The notes under the pieces were generated by a model, which worked only from the letters and a program-made list of their open reading frames with translations, did no database searches and was not told where the DNA came from. Positions 55,944-64,000 of a stretch of DNA of 64,000 bases are shown here, in pieces (within the stretch, counting starts at the first letter, position 1; every line of letters begins with the position of its first letter). This DNA comes from Anaeromonas gelatinilytica (GTDB taxonomy: Bacteria; Bacillota; Clostridia; Tissierellales; SIT17). Location: positions 1 through 64,000 of the forward strand of contig NZ_WSFU01000119.1 of NCBI RefSeq assembly GCF_016820635.1, in the 5' to 3' direction. Made by a program: the position numbers and the translations under genes.

Positions 55944-56591
55944 TTAATTTTGCATTTGTTTTGCTACTTCTTCAGCAAAATTTTCTTCTTTTTTCTCTAT
56001 TCCTTCTCCTACTTCATATCTTGTAAATCTTCTTATTTTAATGTTTTCTCCTATTTTTGATATCTTTTCATTGATTAAATCTTGTATAGTTTTATCAGGA
56101 TCTTTAATAAAAGATTGTTCCATTAGACATACTTGCTTATAGTATTTTTCTATTCTTCCTTCTACCATTTTAGCAACAATTTTTTCTGGTTTTCCTTCAT
56201 TCAATGCTTGTTCTCTTAAAATTTCTTTTTCTTTCTCTATTTCTGCAACAGGTACTTCTTCTCTAGATACATATTGAGGATTTTGAGCTGCTACTTGCAT
56301 AGCTACATCTCTAGCAAATTCTATAAATTCATCATTTTTGGCAACAAAATCTGTTTCACTATTAACTTCAACTAAAACACCAATTCTTCCTCCATGTATA
56401 TATGATTCAATTATTCCTTCAGATGCAACTCTTCCTGCTTTTTTAGTTGCTTTGGATAATCCTTTTTTCCTAAGTAATTCCACTGCTTCTTCCATATTTC
56501 CATCAGTTTCAACTAATGCCTTTTTACAATCCATCATACCAACACTAGTTCGTTCTCTTAATTCTTTTACCATTGATGCTGTTACTGCCAT
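55944..56591 (-). CDS. tsf: Elongation factor Ts
   Basis: 215 residues: [19 protein letters not shown] and the [10 protein letters not shown] motif ([17 protein letters not shown]). Exchanges nucleotide on EF-Tu. It is the short form with one core subdomain dominant, common in Firmicutes. SD GAGGAGG. A compound hairpin separates it from rpsB. Confidence 0.96.
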   Translation of the reverse strand: MAVTASMVKELRERTSVGMMDCKKALVETDGNMEEAVELLRKKGLSKATKKAGRVASEGIIESYIHGGRIGVLVEVNSETDFVAKNDEFIEFARDVAMQVAAQNPQYVSREEVPVAEIEKEKEILREQALNEGKPEKIVAKMVEGRIEKYYKQVCLMEQSFIKDPDKTIQDLINEKISKIGENIKIRRFTRYEVGEGIEKKEENFAEEVAKQMQN

Positions 56592-56625
56592 ATAAACGCC
56601 TCCTCATTAATCTTCGTATATTAAT

Positions 56626-56673
56626 AAATGGTAAGAGTAGTAAGGGAAAAATCCCTTATAGCCCTTACCATTT
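56626..56673 (-). other. Compound hairpin between rpsB and tsf
   Basis: Outer pairing AAATGGTAAG/CTTACCATTT and inner TAAGGGA/TCCCTTA, ending 4 nt from the rpsB stop. T-run inside the inner loop; it may reduce tsf transcription or mark an RNA cleavage site. Confidence 0.6.
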
Positions 56674-56676
56674 GGA

Positions 56677-57381
56677 TTACTCATTATCTTCTATTTGTTC
56701 ACCTTGCTTACCTTCTAAAACAGCATTAGCCATTGTCTCAGCAAGTAATTTCACCGCTCTTATAGCATCATCATTACCTGGTATCACATAGTCAACCTCA
56801 TCTGGATCACAATTAGTATCAACTATTGCAATTACGGGTATTCCCAAAATTTCTGCTTCCTTAACAGCAATTTTTTCTTTTCTAGGATCAACTACAAATA
56901 ATGCATCAGGAAGTTTTTTCATATCCTTAATTCCACCAAGGAATTTTTCAAGTCTTTCCTCTTCATGCTTCAGCTTTATAACTTCTTTTTTAGGAAGCAA
57001 TTCATAAGTTCCTTCTTCTTCCATTTTCTTTAATTCATGAAGTCTAGCTATTCTCTTATTTATAGTTTTGAAGTTTGTTAATATACCTCCTAGCCATCTC
57101 TGACTTACAAAGTGCATTCCACATCTTTTAGCTTCAGTCTCAATTGACTCTTGAGCTTGTTTTTTAGTTCCCACAAAAAGAATTTCACCGTCATTCTCAG
57201 CAATCTCTTTTATGAAATTATAAGATTCTTCCACTTTCTTTACTGTTTTTTGAAGATCTATAATATAGATTCCATTTCTTTCAGTAAATATATATTCAGC
57301 CATCTTAGGATTCCATCTTCTTGTTTGATGTCCAAAATGAACACCTGCTTCAAGAAGTTGCTTCATTGTTATTACTGACAT
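56677..57381 (-). CDS. rpsB: 30S ribosomal protein S2
   Basis: 234 residues: [39 protein letters not shown] and [19 protein letters not shown]. Complete, with a charged C-terminal tail. SD AGGAGGTG. It has its own promoter and a structured 5' leader, and follows the swrB-like gene. Confidence 0.97.
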   Translation of the reverse strand: MSVITMKQLLEAGVHFGHQTRRWNPKMAEYIFTERNGIYIIDLQKTVKKVEESYNFIKEIAENDGEILFVGTKKQAQESIETEAKRCGMHFVSQRWLGGILTNFKTINKRIARLHELKKMEEEGTYELLPKKEVIKLKHEEERLEKFLGGIKDMKKLPDALFVVDPRKEKIAVKEAEILGIPVIAIVDTNCDPDEVDYVIPGNDDAIRAVKLLAETMANAVLEGKQGEQIEDNE

Positions 57382-57478
57382 AAGTACACCTCCTTTGTTT
57401 TTCCTCCACTTAAATCATTTCTCTATGAGACCTCTTACAGCACATTCATAGAAATCAATAAGTGTGTGTATTTTTACC
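57382..57478 (-). promoter_or_regulatory. rpsB structured leader
   Basis: Minus-strand pairings CACTTA/TAAGTG (outer) and TTTCTATGA/TCATAGAGAAA (inner, one bulge) form a long stem-loop (about 57465-57408) before the SD. It may mediate S2 autoregulation; no class was identified. Confidence 0.45.
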
Positions 57479-57484
57479 TTAAGT

Positions 57485-57514
57485 AGTATATCATAAAACT
57501 TATATTGATTACAA
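57485..57514 (-). promoter_or_regulatory. rpsB promoter
   Basis: TTGTAA (revcomp 57509-57514), 18 bp, TATACT (revcomp 57485-57490), with an extended TG. Confidence 0.65.
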
Positions 57515-57522
57515 CCTCTTTT

Positions 57523-57930
57523 TTATTTTTTATTTAAATAATTAAGTTTTATTATCATATCTACTTCTCTTTTACCTTTATCCAAAGTTTTTGCTATATT
57601 ATCAATACTATTACCATTTTTATATAATTCTATGACTTTATCTTTTATATTATTTAAATCACTTTTTATATTTCTATCAGATTCTTCTTTATCTTCATCT
57701 AATTTTTTAATAGAATCTCTTTCTTCATTTTCATTTATTAATGAAATATCATTTATTAAACCTTCTAAATCTAAAATAATCTCATTCATAAAATTGCTAT
57801 ATTCAATTATTTCACTATGCATTTTTTTACATTCTCTATATCTAATATTCTCCATTTTGTCATGTCTTATTATTGAAATAATAGATATAATAATTAATAA
57901 TACACCAAATGTAATTACACTAAAAAACAT
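57523..57930 (-). CDS. swrB: SwrB-like membrane protein (DUF6115)
   Basis: 135 residues: N-terminal transmembrane segment (about 4-22), coiled coil (about 30-95) and a C-terminal helix-turn-helix-like segment VIELYKNGNSIDNIAKTLDK. This matches Bacillus SwrB in architecture and in location between sigD and rpsB; SwrB promotes flagellar basal-body completion and SigD activity. Sequence divergence is high, so the symbol relies on synteny. SD AAAGGAG. Confidence 0.7.
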   Translation of the reverse strand: MFFSVITFGVLLIIISIISIIRHDKMENIRYRECKKMHSEIIEYSNFMNEIILDLEGLINDISLINENEERDSIKKLDEDKEESDRNIKSDLNNIKDKVIELYKNGNSIDNIAKTLDKGKREVDMIIKLNYLNKK

Positions 57931-57953
57931 CCATTATTCTCCTTTAATATTTT

Positions 57954-59825
57954 CTAAAGTTTTATTGTTTTAATGTTTCCATCTATCAAAGTAAATTTAC
58001 ATTTCCTTTGAATTTTATTATTATATATAATATGACTTCCTATAACTATTTTCACTTTAGGATAAATTATTTCATCTACAATTATTGTACCTGTAGTTTT
58101 TTTCTTTATTTCATCATCTATATCTTCATATTTATTCATTAATTCTACTCTTTCTTCACTTAATGTTTTTCTAGTTTTCAATAACTCTTTAAATAAGATA
58201 CTTTTCTTATCTGATAATTTATTTTCTTTATAACTTTTCTCCAAAATATTTATTGATTTCTCCATTTTAATTATTTCTTTTTCTATTTCATCAATTCTAG
58301 ATCTAATATTGATTAACTCTTCTTTTTCTTCTATATTTGTTCCAACTTCTATCAATGTATCAGTTTCCATTGGAGAACCAATAGTCCTAGCATGTACCCC
58401 AAATTGAGCTTTACATTTACCGCCAACTATTAATCCTTTCTTCCCTTGAACTCTTACATTTCCATTACTTTCCACTTCACTATGTAATATAGCTTCTGAA
58501 ATAATGTCCTCTTCAGCCTTTACTTTTGAATTTTCAATATATTTTGATGCGATTTCACCATTAGCCTCTAAAGTAGCTCTATTTCTACCTACTATACCTC
58601 TAGCTAAATATATATTGCCATTACTTTTTACAAATGCGTCTTCAACTACTCCATTTACATAAACATCTCCCAAAGCTTCTACTTCAAAGCCCGTATTAAC
58701 AGAATCCTTAATCGATACCGTTCCATTAAATTTTATATTACCAGTACGACTATCTACATTTCCATTTATATTATATACATTTAAAACTTCAATCTTCCCA
58801 TCTATCAATTTAACCTGTCCATCTATATGTGCAATAATTTGATCATCAACTATTGATGCATTACTTCCTAATTTTATATTTGCAGGCTTTCCATCTATAG
58901 AAGAGAGCTCTTCACCTAAAATATTTATGCCATTTTCTCCTAGTCTAGGTGATACTACCCTTGCTAATACTTCTCCTTTTTTTACATTATTTATCAATCC
59001 AAGATTTCTAAAATCCACGCTTCCATCATCTAAAACATCTGGCTTGGAACTAAAATCATCATCAAACTCATACTCAATATATCCATCTTTACCTTTTTTT
59101 GTTTTTTTACCTTCGGCTATAATAAACTTTTTATTGTATAGTCTTCTTTTGAGTATTTCTTCTAATAACTCTTTATCTAAACCATATCTGACCTTTTCTT
59201 TTAACATTTTTAATGCATTATCATATGCAACTTCCTTACCTTTATTATCTCCTTGAATAATTTCAATATAAACACTCATATTATCTTTACTTATACTTAT
59301 ACTTAGTTCATCATCAATTATAAATTCTTTTTGTGGAGGGGCAATTATTATGCCTTTATTTATATCATTTAAGGCTTCATTTATTTTATTTCTATCAAGA
59401 TTATCAATGTTTTTTTTGCCAATATAAGAATAGATATGTTCCTGCATAATTTTTATATTTTCAATATTATATACAGATAGTTTAATTCCTTCATCAGTAA
59501 ATTGAATACTATAATCATCTTTTAAATTTCTGGATTCTGATATACATTTATCTTTTAATAACTCGTCCATTTCTTCAGTATCACTATTTATTTTGTTATC
59601 TATTTCATCTTTAATATCTACACTTTTTTCATCATTTATATTTTCTTTTTCATCTGTAACATCATTAACTTTAAATTCAATCTTATAATACTTTGTAAAT
59701 AATTTATTCTTTTCTACAATAATATTAATTAGCAAGTCTTCTTCTGGTACATTAAAATGTTCAATAGCTTCTTTTAATAGCTTTTCCTTGTTTTTTCCCT
59801 CTAATATAATACAATTTTCCATCAT
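57954..59825 (-). CDS. FapA (DUF342) protein, flagellar assembly protein A-like
   Basis: About 623 residues. The N-terminal part (1-150) has a Jag-N-like beginning (IILEGKNKEKLLKEAIEHF); the centre has repeated beta-helix-like segments typical of DUF342 (EALGDVYVNGVVEDAFVKSN; GKKGLIVGGKCKAQ); residues about 500-570 are coiled coil. ATG at 59825 is preferred since AGGATGG lies 5 nt upstream; ATG at 59834 would be on the SD. In Vibrio, FapA affects flagellar assembly; in Clostridia members often sit in che/sigD operons, as here between sigD and swrB. Exact role unknown. Confidence 0.8.
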   Translation of the reverse strand: MMENCIILEGKNKEKLLKEAIEHFNVPEEDLLINIIVEKNKLFTKYYKIEFKVNDVTDEKENINDEKSVDIKDEIDNKINSDTEEMDELLKDKCISESRNLKDDYSIQFTDEGIKLSVYNIENIKIMQEHIYSYIGKKNIDNLDRNKINEALNDINKGIIIAPPQKEFIIDDELSISISKDNMSVYIEIIQGDNKGKEVAYDNALKMLKEKVRYGLDKELLEEILKRRLYNKKFIIAEGKKTKKGKDGYIEYEFDDDFSSKPDVLDDGSVDFRNLGLINNVKKGEVLARVVSPRLGENGINILGEELSSIDGKPANIKLGSNASIVDDQIIAHIDGQVKLIDGKIEVLNVYNINGNVDSRTGNIKFNGTVSIKDSVNTGFEVEALGDVYVNGVVEDAFVKSNGNIYLARGIVGRNRATLEANGEIASKYIENSKVKAEEDIISEAILHSEVESNGNVRVQGKKGLIVGGKCKAQFGVHARTIGSPMETDTLIEVGTNIEEKEELINIRSRIDEIEKEIIKMEKSINILEKSYKENKLSDKKSILFKELLKTRKTLSEERVELMNKYEDIDDEIKKKTTGTIIVDEIIYPKVKIVIGSHIIYNNKIQRKCKFTLIDGNIKTIKL

Positions 59826-59841
59826 ACACACCATCCTAAAA

Positions 59842-60576
59842 TTAATTATTTATATTAATTCTATTTAATTGTTTTCTGATGTTTTTTATTGCCTTACTAT
59901 GAATTTGTGAAATACGTGACTCTGATAATTGAATTATCTTACCTATTTCCTTATAATTTAATTCTTCATAATAATATAAAGTTATTACATCTTTTTCCTT
60001 CTTTGGCAAGTCTAAAATTATATCAGATATAATTTCAATATATTCCTTAGATTCAACAATAAATTGAGGGTCTTCCAAATAATCTAAAGGATCTTCTCCT
60101 CTATTAAACATTATATCATCTAAAGAAGATACATTAAATGAATTTATTTCTTTTAATACTTCTTCAATTTCCTTTACTGACATATTTAATTCCTTAGAAA
60201 TATCTTCAACATGAACTTCTCTGTCTAATTTATTCTCTAAATCATACATAGTTCTTTCAACTAATTTTGCTTTTGTTCTTAAAGTTCTTGGTACCCAATC
60301 GTTCTTTCTTATGTTATCAATTATTTCTCCTTTAATCCTTAATTGAGCATAAGTCTCAAACTTTACTCCTTTATAAGGATCAAATTTATCTATAGCATCA
60401 ATCAATCCTAAAGATCCAAAGCCCATAAGCTCATCAAACTCTACTTTTCCACCATAATAATTATACATTCTACTAGCTACAATTTTTATAATATGAGCAT
60501 ATTCTTCAATTAATTTATTTTTTATTTCAATACTATCATGGACTTGATAATCCTTCCATAGCTTGTCTCTTACCAT
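59842..60576 (-). CDS. sigD: Sigma factor SigD/FliA/WhiG
   Basis: Motility sigma factor of 244 residues. Region 2: KIVASRMYNYYGGKVEFDELMGFGSLGLIDAIDKFDPYKG is the typical block (shown by position, about 33-72); region 3 and region 4 (ELNYKEIGKIIQLSESRISQIHSKA) complete. Directs flagellin, autolysin and chemotaxis genes. SD GGGGGAG; follows cheD by 25 nt, as in the Bacillus fla/che operon. Confidence 0.95.
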   Translation of the reverse strand: MVRDKLWKDYQVHDSIEIKNKLIEEYAHIIKIVASRMYNYYGGKVEFDELMGFGSLGLIDAIDKFDPYKGVKFETYAQLRIKGEIIDNIRKNDWVPRTLRTKAKLVERTMYDLENKLDREVHVEDISKELNMSVKEIEEVLKEINSFNVSSLDDIMFNRGEDPLDYLEDPQFIVESKEYIEIISDIILDLPKKEKDVITLYYYEELNYKEIGKIIQLSESRISQIHSKAIKNIRKQLNRININN

Positions 60577-60601
60577 AACTCTCCCCCTACGAGGTAACTA
60601 A

Positions 60602-61084
60602 TTAAATAGTCTTTATACCATATCCTATAGTTTTAATTAATAAACTTCCATCATTAGAACTAAACTCAATAGTTCTACCAAAGTTTCCTCCTGTATCTTC
60701 ACTAATAACTTTAATACCTAAATTCTTCAATTTTGATTTAACAGCTATTACATTCCTTTCTCCAATTTTAAGAACATCTGCTCTACTATTAAACTTAAAC
60801 ATTTGTGCTCCTCCAGCTAATTTAGCAACTATATATCTTTTATCAGCACCTAATTGTTCCATTTTAGATACTAATACTTCAATTCCTGAATCTGCAAATT
60901 TAGCTTTATTTGAATTGTTTTTAATTTCTTTACTTGAAGGTAACATTACGTGAGCTAACCCTGCCATTTTTTTCCTTTTGTCATATAAAGCAACACCAAC
61001 ACAAGAGCCTAATCCTAAAGTAACAAGTACTCCATTATTTTCAATAATATTTAAGTCTGCCATTCCGACTTTTATAGTTTCCAT
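60602..61084 (-). CDS. cheD: CheD, chemoreceptor glutamine deamidase
   Basis: 160 residues. Catalytic triad residues in the expected spacing: T22, C28 in LGLGSCVGVALYD, H45 in AGLAHVMLP. Deamidates receptor glutamines and stimulates CheC. Start ATG is 4 nt after the cheC stop. Confidence 0.95.
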   Translation of the reverse strand: METIKVGMADLNIIENNGVLVTLGLGSCVGVALYDKRKKMAGLAHVMLPSSKEIKNNSNKAKFADSGIEVLVSKMEQLGADKRYIVAKLAGGAQMFKFNSRADVLKIGERNVIAVKSKLKNLGIKVISEDTGGNFGRTIEFSSNDGSLLIKTIGYGIKTI

Positions 61085-61088
61085 CTTA

Positions 61089-61700
61089 TTAAACTCCTAA
61101 ACTGTCAAATATAATCTCAAATGAATTAATATCTGGTATTAAAAATAAATTGCCTGTTATATATTTATTTTGCTCTTTAAATTCAGTTTCGATAAATAAA
61201 ACCTTATCAGAAATATAACTGAATTGAATTGCAGGAACACTTAATATAGCTGCTGCCATATCAATACTAATAGATGGAATTGAAATTTTAAGATTAAGGT
61301 TGGTTAATTGGCTTAAGGAATTTATGTAAGATGATGCTATAATATTTCCAATCTCTGATAAAGCTGAAATTTCTAAATCATCTAACTTACAACTATCTTT
61401 TTCCTTATTTAATAAAAGTTCTACTAAATTTTTAGCTGAATCTAAATCTAATATAAACATCATATTTCCTACAGCATCACCTCCCATAGCAAAATAAATG
61501 CCTACAACTGGATTTTCTGGTCCTCCTAACATTCTATCAACATCTGAAAAGTTTAGTAACCTAACTTGAGGTATATCCATATTAACTTTATCATTCAATA
61601 TTTGCGATAATGCAGTAGCTGCATTTCCAGCTCCTATATTACCTAACTCTTTAAATACATCTAAAAAATCATTATTTAAATTATTGATATCTATAGTCAT
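61089..61700 (-). CDS. cheC: CheC, CheY-P phosphatase
   Basis: 203 residues with two phosphatase motifs: KELGNIGAGNAATALSQ (about 17-33) and SEIGNIIASSYINSL (about 112-127). Both E and N residues are present, so both sites look active. Its ATG overlaps the cheW stop (TAATG). Works with CheD. Confidence 0.95.
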   Translation of the reverse strand: MTIDINNLNNDFLDVFKELGNIGAGNAATALSQILNDKVNMDIPQVRLLNFSDVDRMLGGPENPVVGIYFAMGGDAVGNMMFILDLDSAKNLVELLLNKEKDSCKLDDLEISALSEIGNIIASSYINSLSQLTNLNLKISIPSISIDMAAAILSVPAIQFSYISDKVLFIETEFKEQNKYITGNLFLIPDINSFEIIFDSLGV

Positions 61701-62149
61701 TATTCTTCCCTTTCAATATTTAAGATTTTATCTAAATCTATAATCAGAATTAATCTATTATTTTCTTTACCAATACCTTTAATATAATTATATTCTTCTT
61801 TTTCACTCATATTTGAAATATTATCAATTTCACTATTCTCTATATAAACAACTTCCGAAGAAGAATCTACCAATAATCCTACAACTATATCTTCACTGCA
61901 TGTAATTATAACACGAGAATTATCACTTTCTTTAATCTCTCCTAAGTTTAATCTTTTTTTAAGATCTATAACTGGTATAACTTCTCCTCTTAAATTTATA
62001 ACTCCTTTTATATATTTATCAGAATTAGGTACTCGAGTATACCCTGATACTTTTTCTATAGTTTTAACCATAGATATATCTATAGCATAATTTTCTTCTG
62101 CTAATTTAAAAATAACATATTGATTTCTTACCTTAACATTAGTTTCCAT
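61700..62149 (-). CDS. cheW: CheW, chemotaxis coupling protein
   Basis: About 149 residues: KVRNQYVIFKLAEENYAID and GVINLRGEVIPVIDLKKRL, the CheW core. Links receptors to CheA. ATG at 62149 is preferred (AGGAGG 6 nt upstream); a TTG one codon earlier exists. Between cheA and cheC. Confidence 0.95.
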   Translation of the reverse strand: METNVKVRNQYVIFKLAEENYAIDISMVKTIEKVSGYTRVPNSDKYIKGVINLRGEVIPVIDLKKRLNLGEIKESDNSRVIITCSEDIVVGLLVDSSSEVVYIENSEIDNISNMSEKEEYNYIKGIGKENNRLILIIDLDKILNIEREE

Positions 62150-62160
62150 CAAAAGCCTCC

Positions 62161-64000
62161 TTAAAACAATGAATTAACATCTATTATTAATGAAATATTA
62201 CCATTACCTAAAATCGTTGCTCCAGCTAAATATTTAACTTTTACTAAATATTTACCCAATGATTTTATAACTATTTCTTGTTGCCCTATTAATTCATCAA
62301 CAATTAATCCTGCTTCTTTTTCACCTTTTTTTACAATTACTGATATTAATTCTTCTTTATTTGAGTCATTTTCTATATCTAAAACATTATTTAATCGAAT
62401 TAGTGGTAATGTTTTACCTCTATATAAAATTACTTCCTGATTCTGAACTTTTCTTATATTATCAGTTTTAATTGTAGTAATTTCTTTTATCGAACTTAAT
62501 GGTATAGCATATATTTCATCATATAATTTAATCAATAAAGCTTGTATTATTGCAAGAGTTAACGGTATTCTTATAGTAAACTTTGTATATTCATTGCTTT
62601 TTGTTTCAACTTCTACAATTCCACCAATAGAATTAATCTTAGATTTTACAACATCAAGTCCTACTCCTCTTCCAGAAACATCAGTTATTTTATCTGCTGT
62701 ACTAAAACCAGGCATAAAAAGTAATTCAGGAACCTCTTTATCATCCATTTGACTTCCTTGTTCTTCTGTTATAATATTATTTTCTATGGCTTTCTTCTTA
62801 ACTTTATCTATATTAATTCCTGAACCATCATCTTGTACTTCTATTACAACATTATTACCATCAGGATAAGACCGCAAAAGTAAAGTCCCAGTACTTTCTT
62901 TACCAATTGATTTTCTTTCATTTGGTTTTTCAATTCCATGGTCTATAGAGTTTCTAATTAAATGAATTAAAGGATCTCCAATTTCATCTATTACAGTTCT
63001 ATCTACCTCTGTTTCTTCTCCTGACATTTTTAAATTAATATCTTTTCCTAATTCTTTAGATAAATCTCTAACCATTCTTGGAAATCTATTGAAAACCCTT
63101 TCAATAGGTACCATTCTAACTTTCATTACAGCATCATGTAAATTTGTTGTTATTCTTTCTAAATATTCTGTAGTTTCATTCATACTTTGTTTATCATTAT
63201 TCTCTCCTATTTCTTCCATTCGAGTTTTAATAATTATCAACTCACTAACTAAATTCATTAAATTATCTAATCTATCAATATCAACTCTTACAGTTTTTCC
63301 CACTTTTCTACTTTTAGATTTTTTAACGGTATTTTTTTTAGTGTTATTTAAATTCTCGGCATTTTTTGGTTTATCTTTAATAGAATTTTCTTTTTTAACT
63401 TTAGATTTATCATATGAATCAATTTTCAAATCTTCAATATTTATATTCTGTATTTCTGAAATTGCAACTAATTCTTTTTCTATTTTTTCAATAGATTCTT
63501 CTGTAACTATAAATACCTCAAAAGTATTATCAAACTTCTCATCCTCAATATCTTCTGTAGTAGGATTAGACTTAATTATATCAGAATGTTCTTCTAAAGT
63601 ATTAAATACAATAAATGCCCTCGCTGCTTTTAACATGCAACTCTCTTCTACTTCTACAGATATTTTATAACCTTTCATACCCTTTTTATCTGCCTCTTTT
63701 AAAATCTTCAATACATGCTCCTCTATAATTTCTTCCTTTCCGGTAGATTTTTCTTTAGTTATAGTTGAAGATTTACCATTAACTAATTCATCTAATTTTT
63801 CAGTTAAATATGTTACATCAATATCACCTTCTGTAGATTCTTCAATTATATTACTTACATATTGCTCTAATTTATCAAAGCACTGAAATAGAATATCAAT
63901 AATATCAGTATTTATTAAAATATTCTGATTTCTTAGTTCTTGTAACAAATTCTCCATTTGATGAGTCAAAGTTGACATTTTTTCAAATCCCATAGTAGCA
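62161..64000 (-). CDS. cheA: CheA, chemotaxis histidine kinase (5' end beyond the window)
   Basis: Partial: the frame continues to the window edge. The first visible residues (ATMGFEKMSTLTHQMENLL) are the end of the P1 HPt domain, so the phospho-accepting histidine helix is outside the window. Then a P2-like domain (about 85-195), P3 dimerisation helix (DRLDNLMNLVSELIIIKTR), P4 kinase with N box IRNSIDHGIE, DDGSGI and FSTADKITDVSGRGVGLDVV, and a P5 CheW-like C-terminus. It is not a start-codon truncation: ATG at 63993 is internal to the HPt domain. Confidence 0.95.
   Translation of the reverse strand, partial: ATMGFEKMSTLTHQMENLLQELRNQNILINTDIIDILFQCFDKLEQYVSNIIEESTEGDIDVTYLTEKLDELVNGKSSTITKEKSTGKEEIIEEHVLKILKEADKKGMKGYKISVEVEESCMLKAARAFIVFNTLEEHSDIIKSNPTTEDIEDEKFDNTFEVFIVTEESIEKIEKELVAISEIQNINIEDLKIDSYDKSKVKKENSIKDKPKNAENLNNTKKNTVKKSKSRKVGKTVRVDIDRLDNLMNLVSELIIIKTRMEEIGENNDKQSMNETTEYLERITTNLHDAVMKVRMVPIERVFNRFPRMVRDLSKELGKDINLKMSGEETEVDRTVIDEIGDPLIHLIRNSIDHGIEKPNERKSIGKESTGTLLLRSYPDGNNVVIEVQDDGSGINIDKVKKKAIENNIITEEQGSQMDDKEVPELLFMPGFSTADKITDVSGRGVGLDVVKSKINSIGGIVEVETKSNEYTKFTIRIPLTLAIIQALLIKLYDEIYAIPLSSIKEITTIKTDNIRKVQNQEVILYRGKTLPLIRLNNVLDIENDSNKEELISVIVKKGEKEAGLIVDELIGQQEIVIKSLGKYLVKVKYLAGATILGNGNISLIIDVNSLF

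Noticed and set aside
63089-63670. Plus-strand frame of 193 codons opposite cheA
   Set aside because: Low-complexity Ser/Phe/Leu mirror of the coding strand; cheA motifs are clear.
63988-63993. ATG at 63993 as the real cheA start
   Set aside because: It lies within the conserved HPt segment ATMGFEKM; the frame is open to the window edge.
1-64000. CRISPR array, insertion sequence, prophage, tRNA or rRNA genes
   Set aside because: No repeat-spacer pattern, transposase motif or structural RNA signature was found on reading both strands.

Overview
The window is strongly AT-rich chromosomal DNA from a low-GC Gram-positive anaerobe-type bacterium, most likely a flagellated, spore-forming member of the Clostridia (Clostridiales/Tissierellales-like). 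Supporting signs are PolC-type DNA polymerase, nuclease-type MutL, LexA with GAAC-N4-GTTC boxes, RNase Y, SpoVS, SpoIIIE/FtsK, TepA, YmxH, MlpA, YlxY, the Bacillus/Clostridium nusA-infB-rpsO-pnp gene order, and a che-sigD-swrB end of a flagellar/chemotaxis operon. No species is claimed. No rRNA, tRNA, CRISPR array, insertion sequence or prophage was seen.

Layout. 1-8941 (+): miaB, a YlbF-family gene, mutS, mutL, miaA, hfq and a ynbB-like PLP enzyme. 8964-11001: SOS node with lexA (-) divergent from a yneA-like LysM gene (+), which converges on a tyrosine recombinase gene (-). 11002-11605 is the only long gene-free stretch. From 11606 to the end nearly everything is on the minus strand: purB, aspB, padR, a PHP phosphoesterase, spoVS, rny; a split Rad50/SbcC-like set of three genes plus an Mre11/SbcD-like nuclease; recA, cinA, pgsA, rimO, mnmH, ftsK/spoIIIE, tepA, dapG, ymxH, mlpA, ylxY, pnp, rpsO, ribF, truB, nrnA, rbfA, infB, ylxQ, rnpM, nusA, rimP, polC, mgtC, a GT2 glycosyltransferase, ispG, rseP, dxr, cdsA, uppS, a small PASTA-like gene, frr, pyrH, tsf, rpsB, a swrB-like gene, fapA, sigD, cheD, cheC, cheW and cheA (its 5' end lies beyond the window).

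How the genes work together. Mismatch repair (mutSL), SOS control (lexA, yneA, recA) and double-strand-end processing (Mre11/Rad50-like set beside recA) form a genome-maintenance theme. The centre-right block is the translation/RNA-processing operon (rimP to pnp). The uppS-cdsA-dxr-rseP-ispG block makes isoprenoid and phospholipid precursors. The right end is motility control.

Most notable observations: (1) a Rad50-like ATPase divided into an N-terminal Walker A/zinc-hook protein, an 86-residue coil and a C-terminal signature/Walker B protein, all next to recA; (2) an approx. 100-nt leader upstream of rny with a terminator hairpin and a competing pairing (possible pseudoknot); (3) two genes (rny and mgtC) whose best Shine-Dalgarno points at AUU and AUA codons; (4) a pair of TTTTGTSACAAAA palindromes on the recombinase promoter; (5) many long perfect palindromic terminators that contain the stop codon of the gene they end; (6) SigH-like promoters before spoVS and pyrH.
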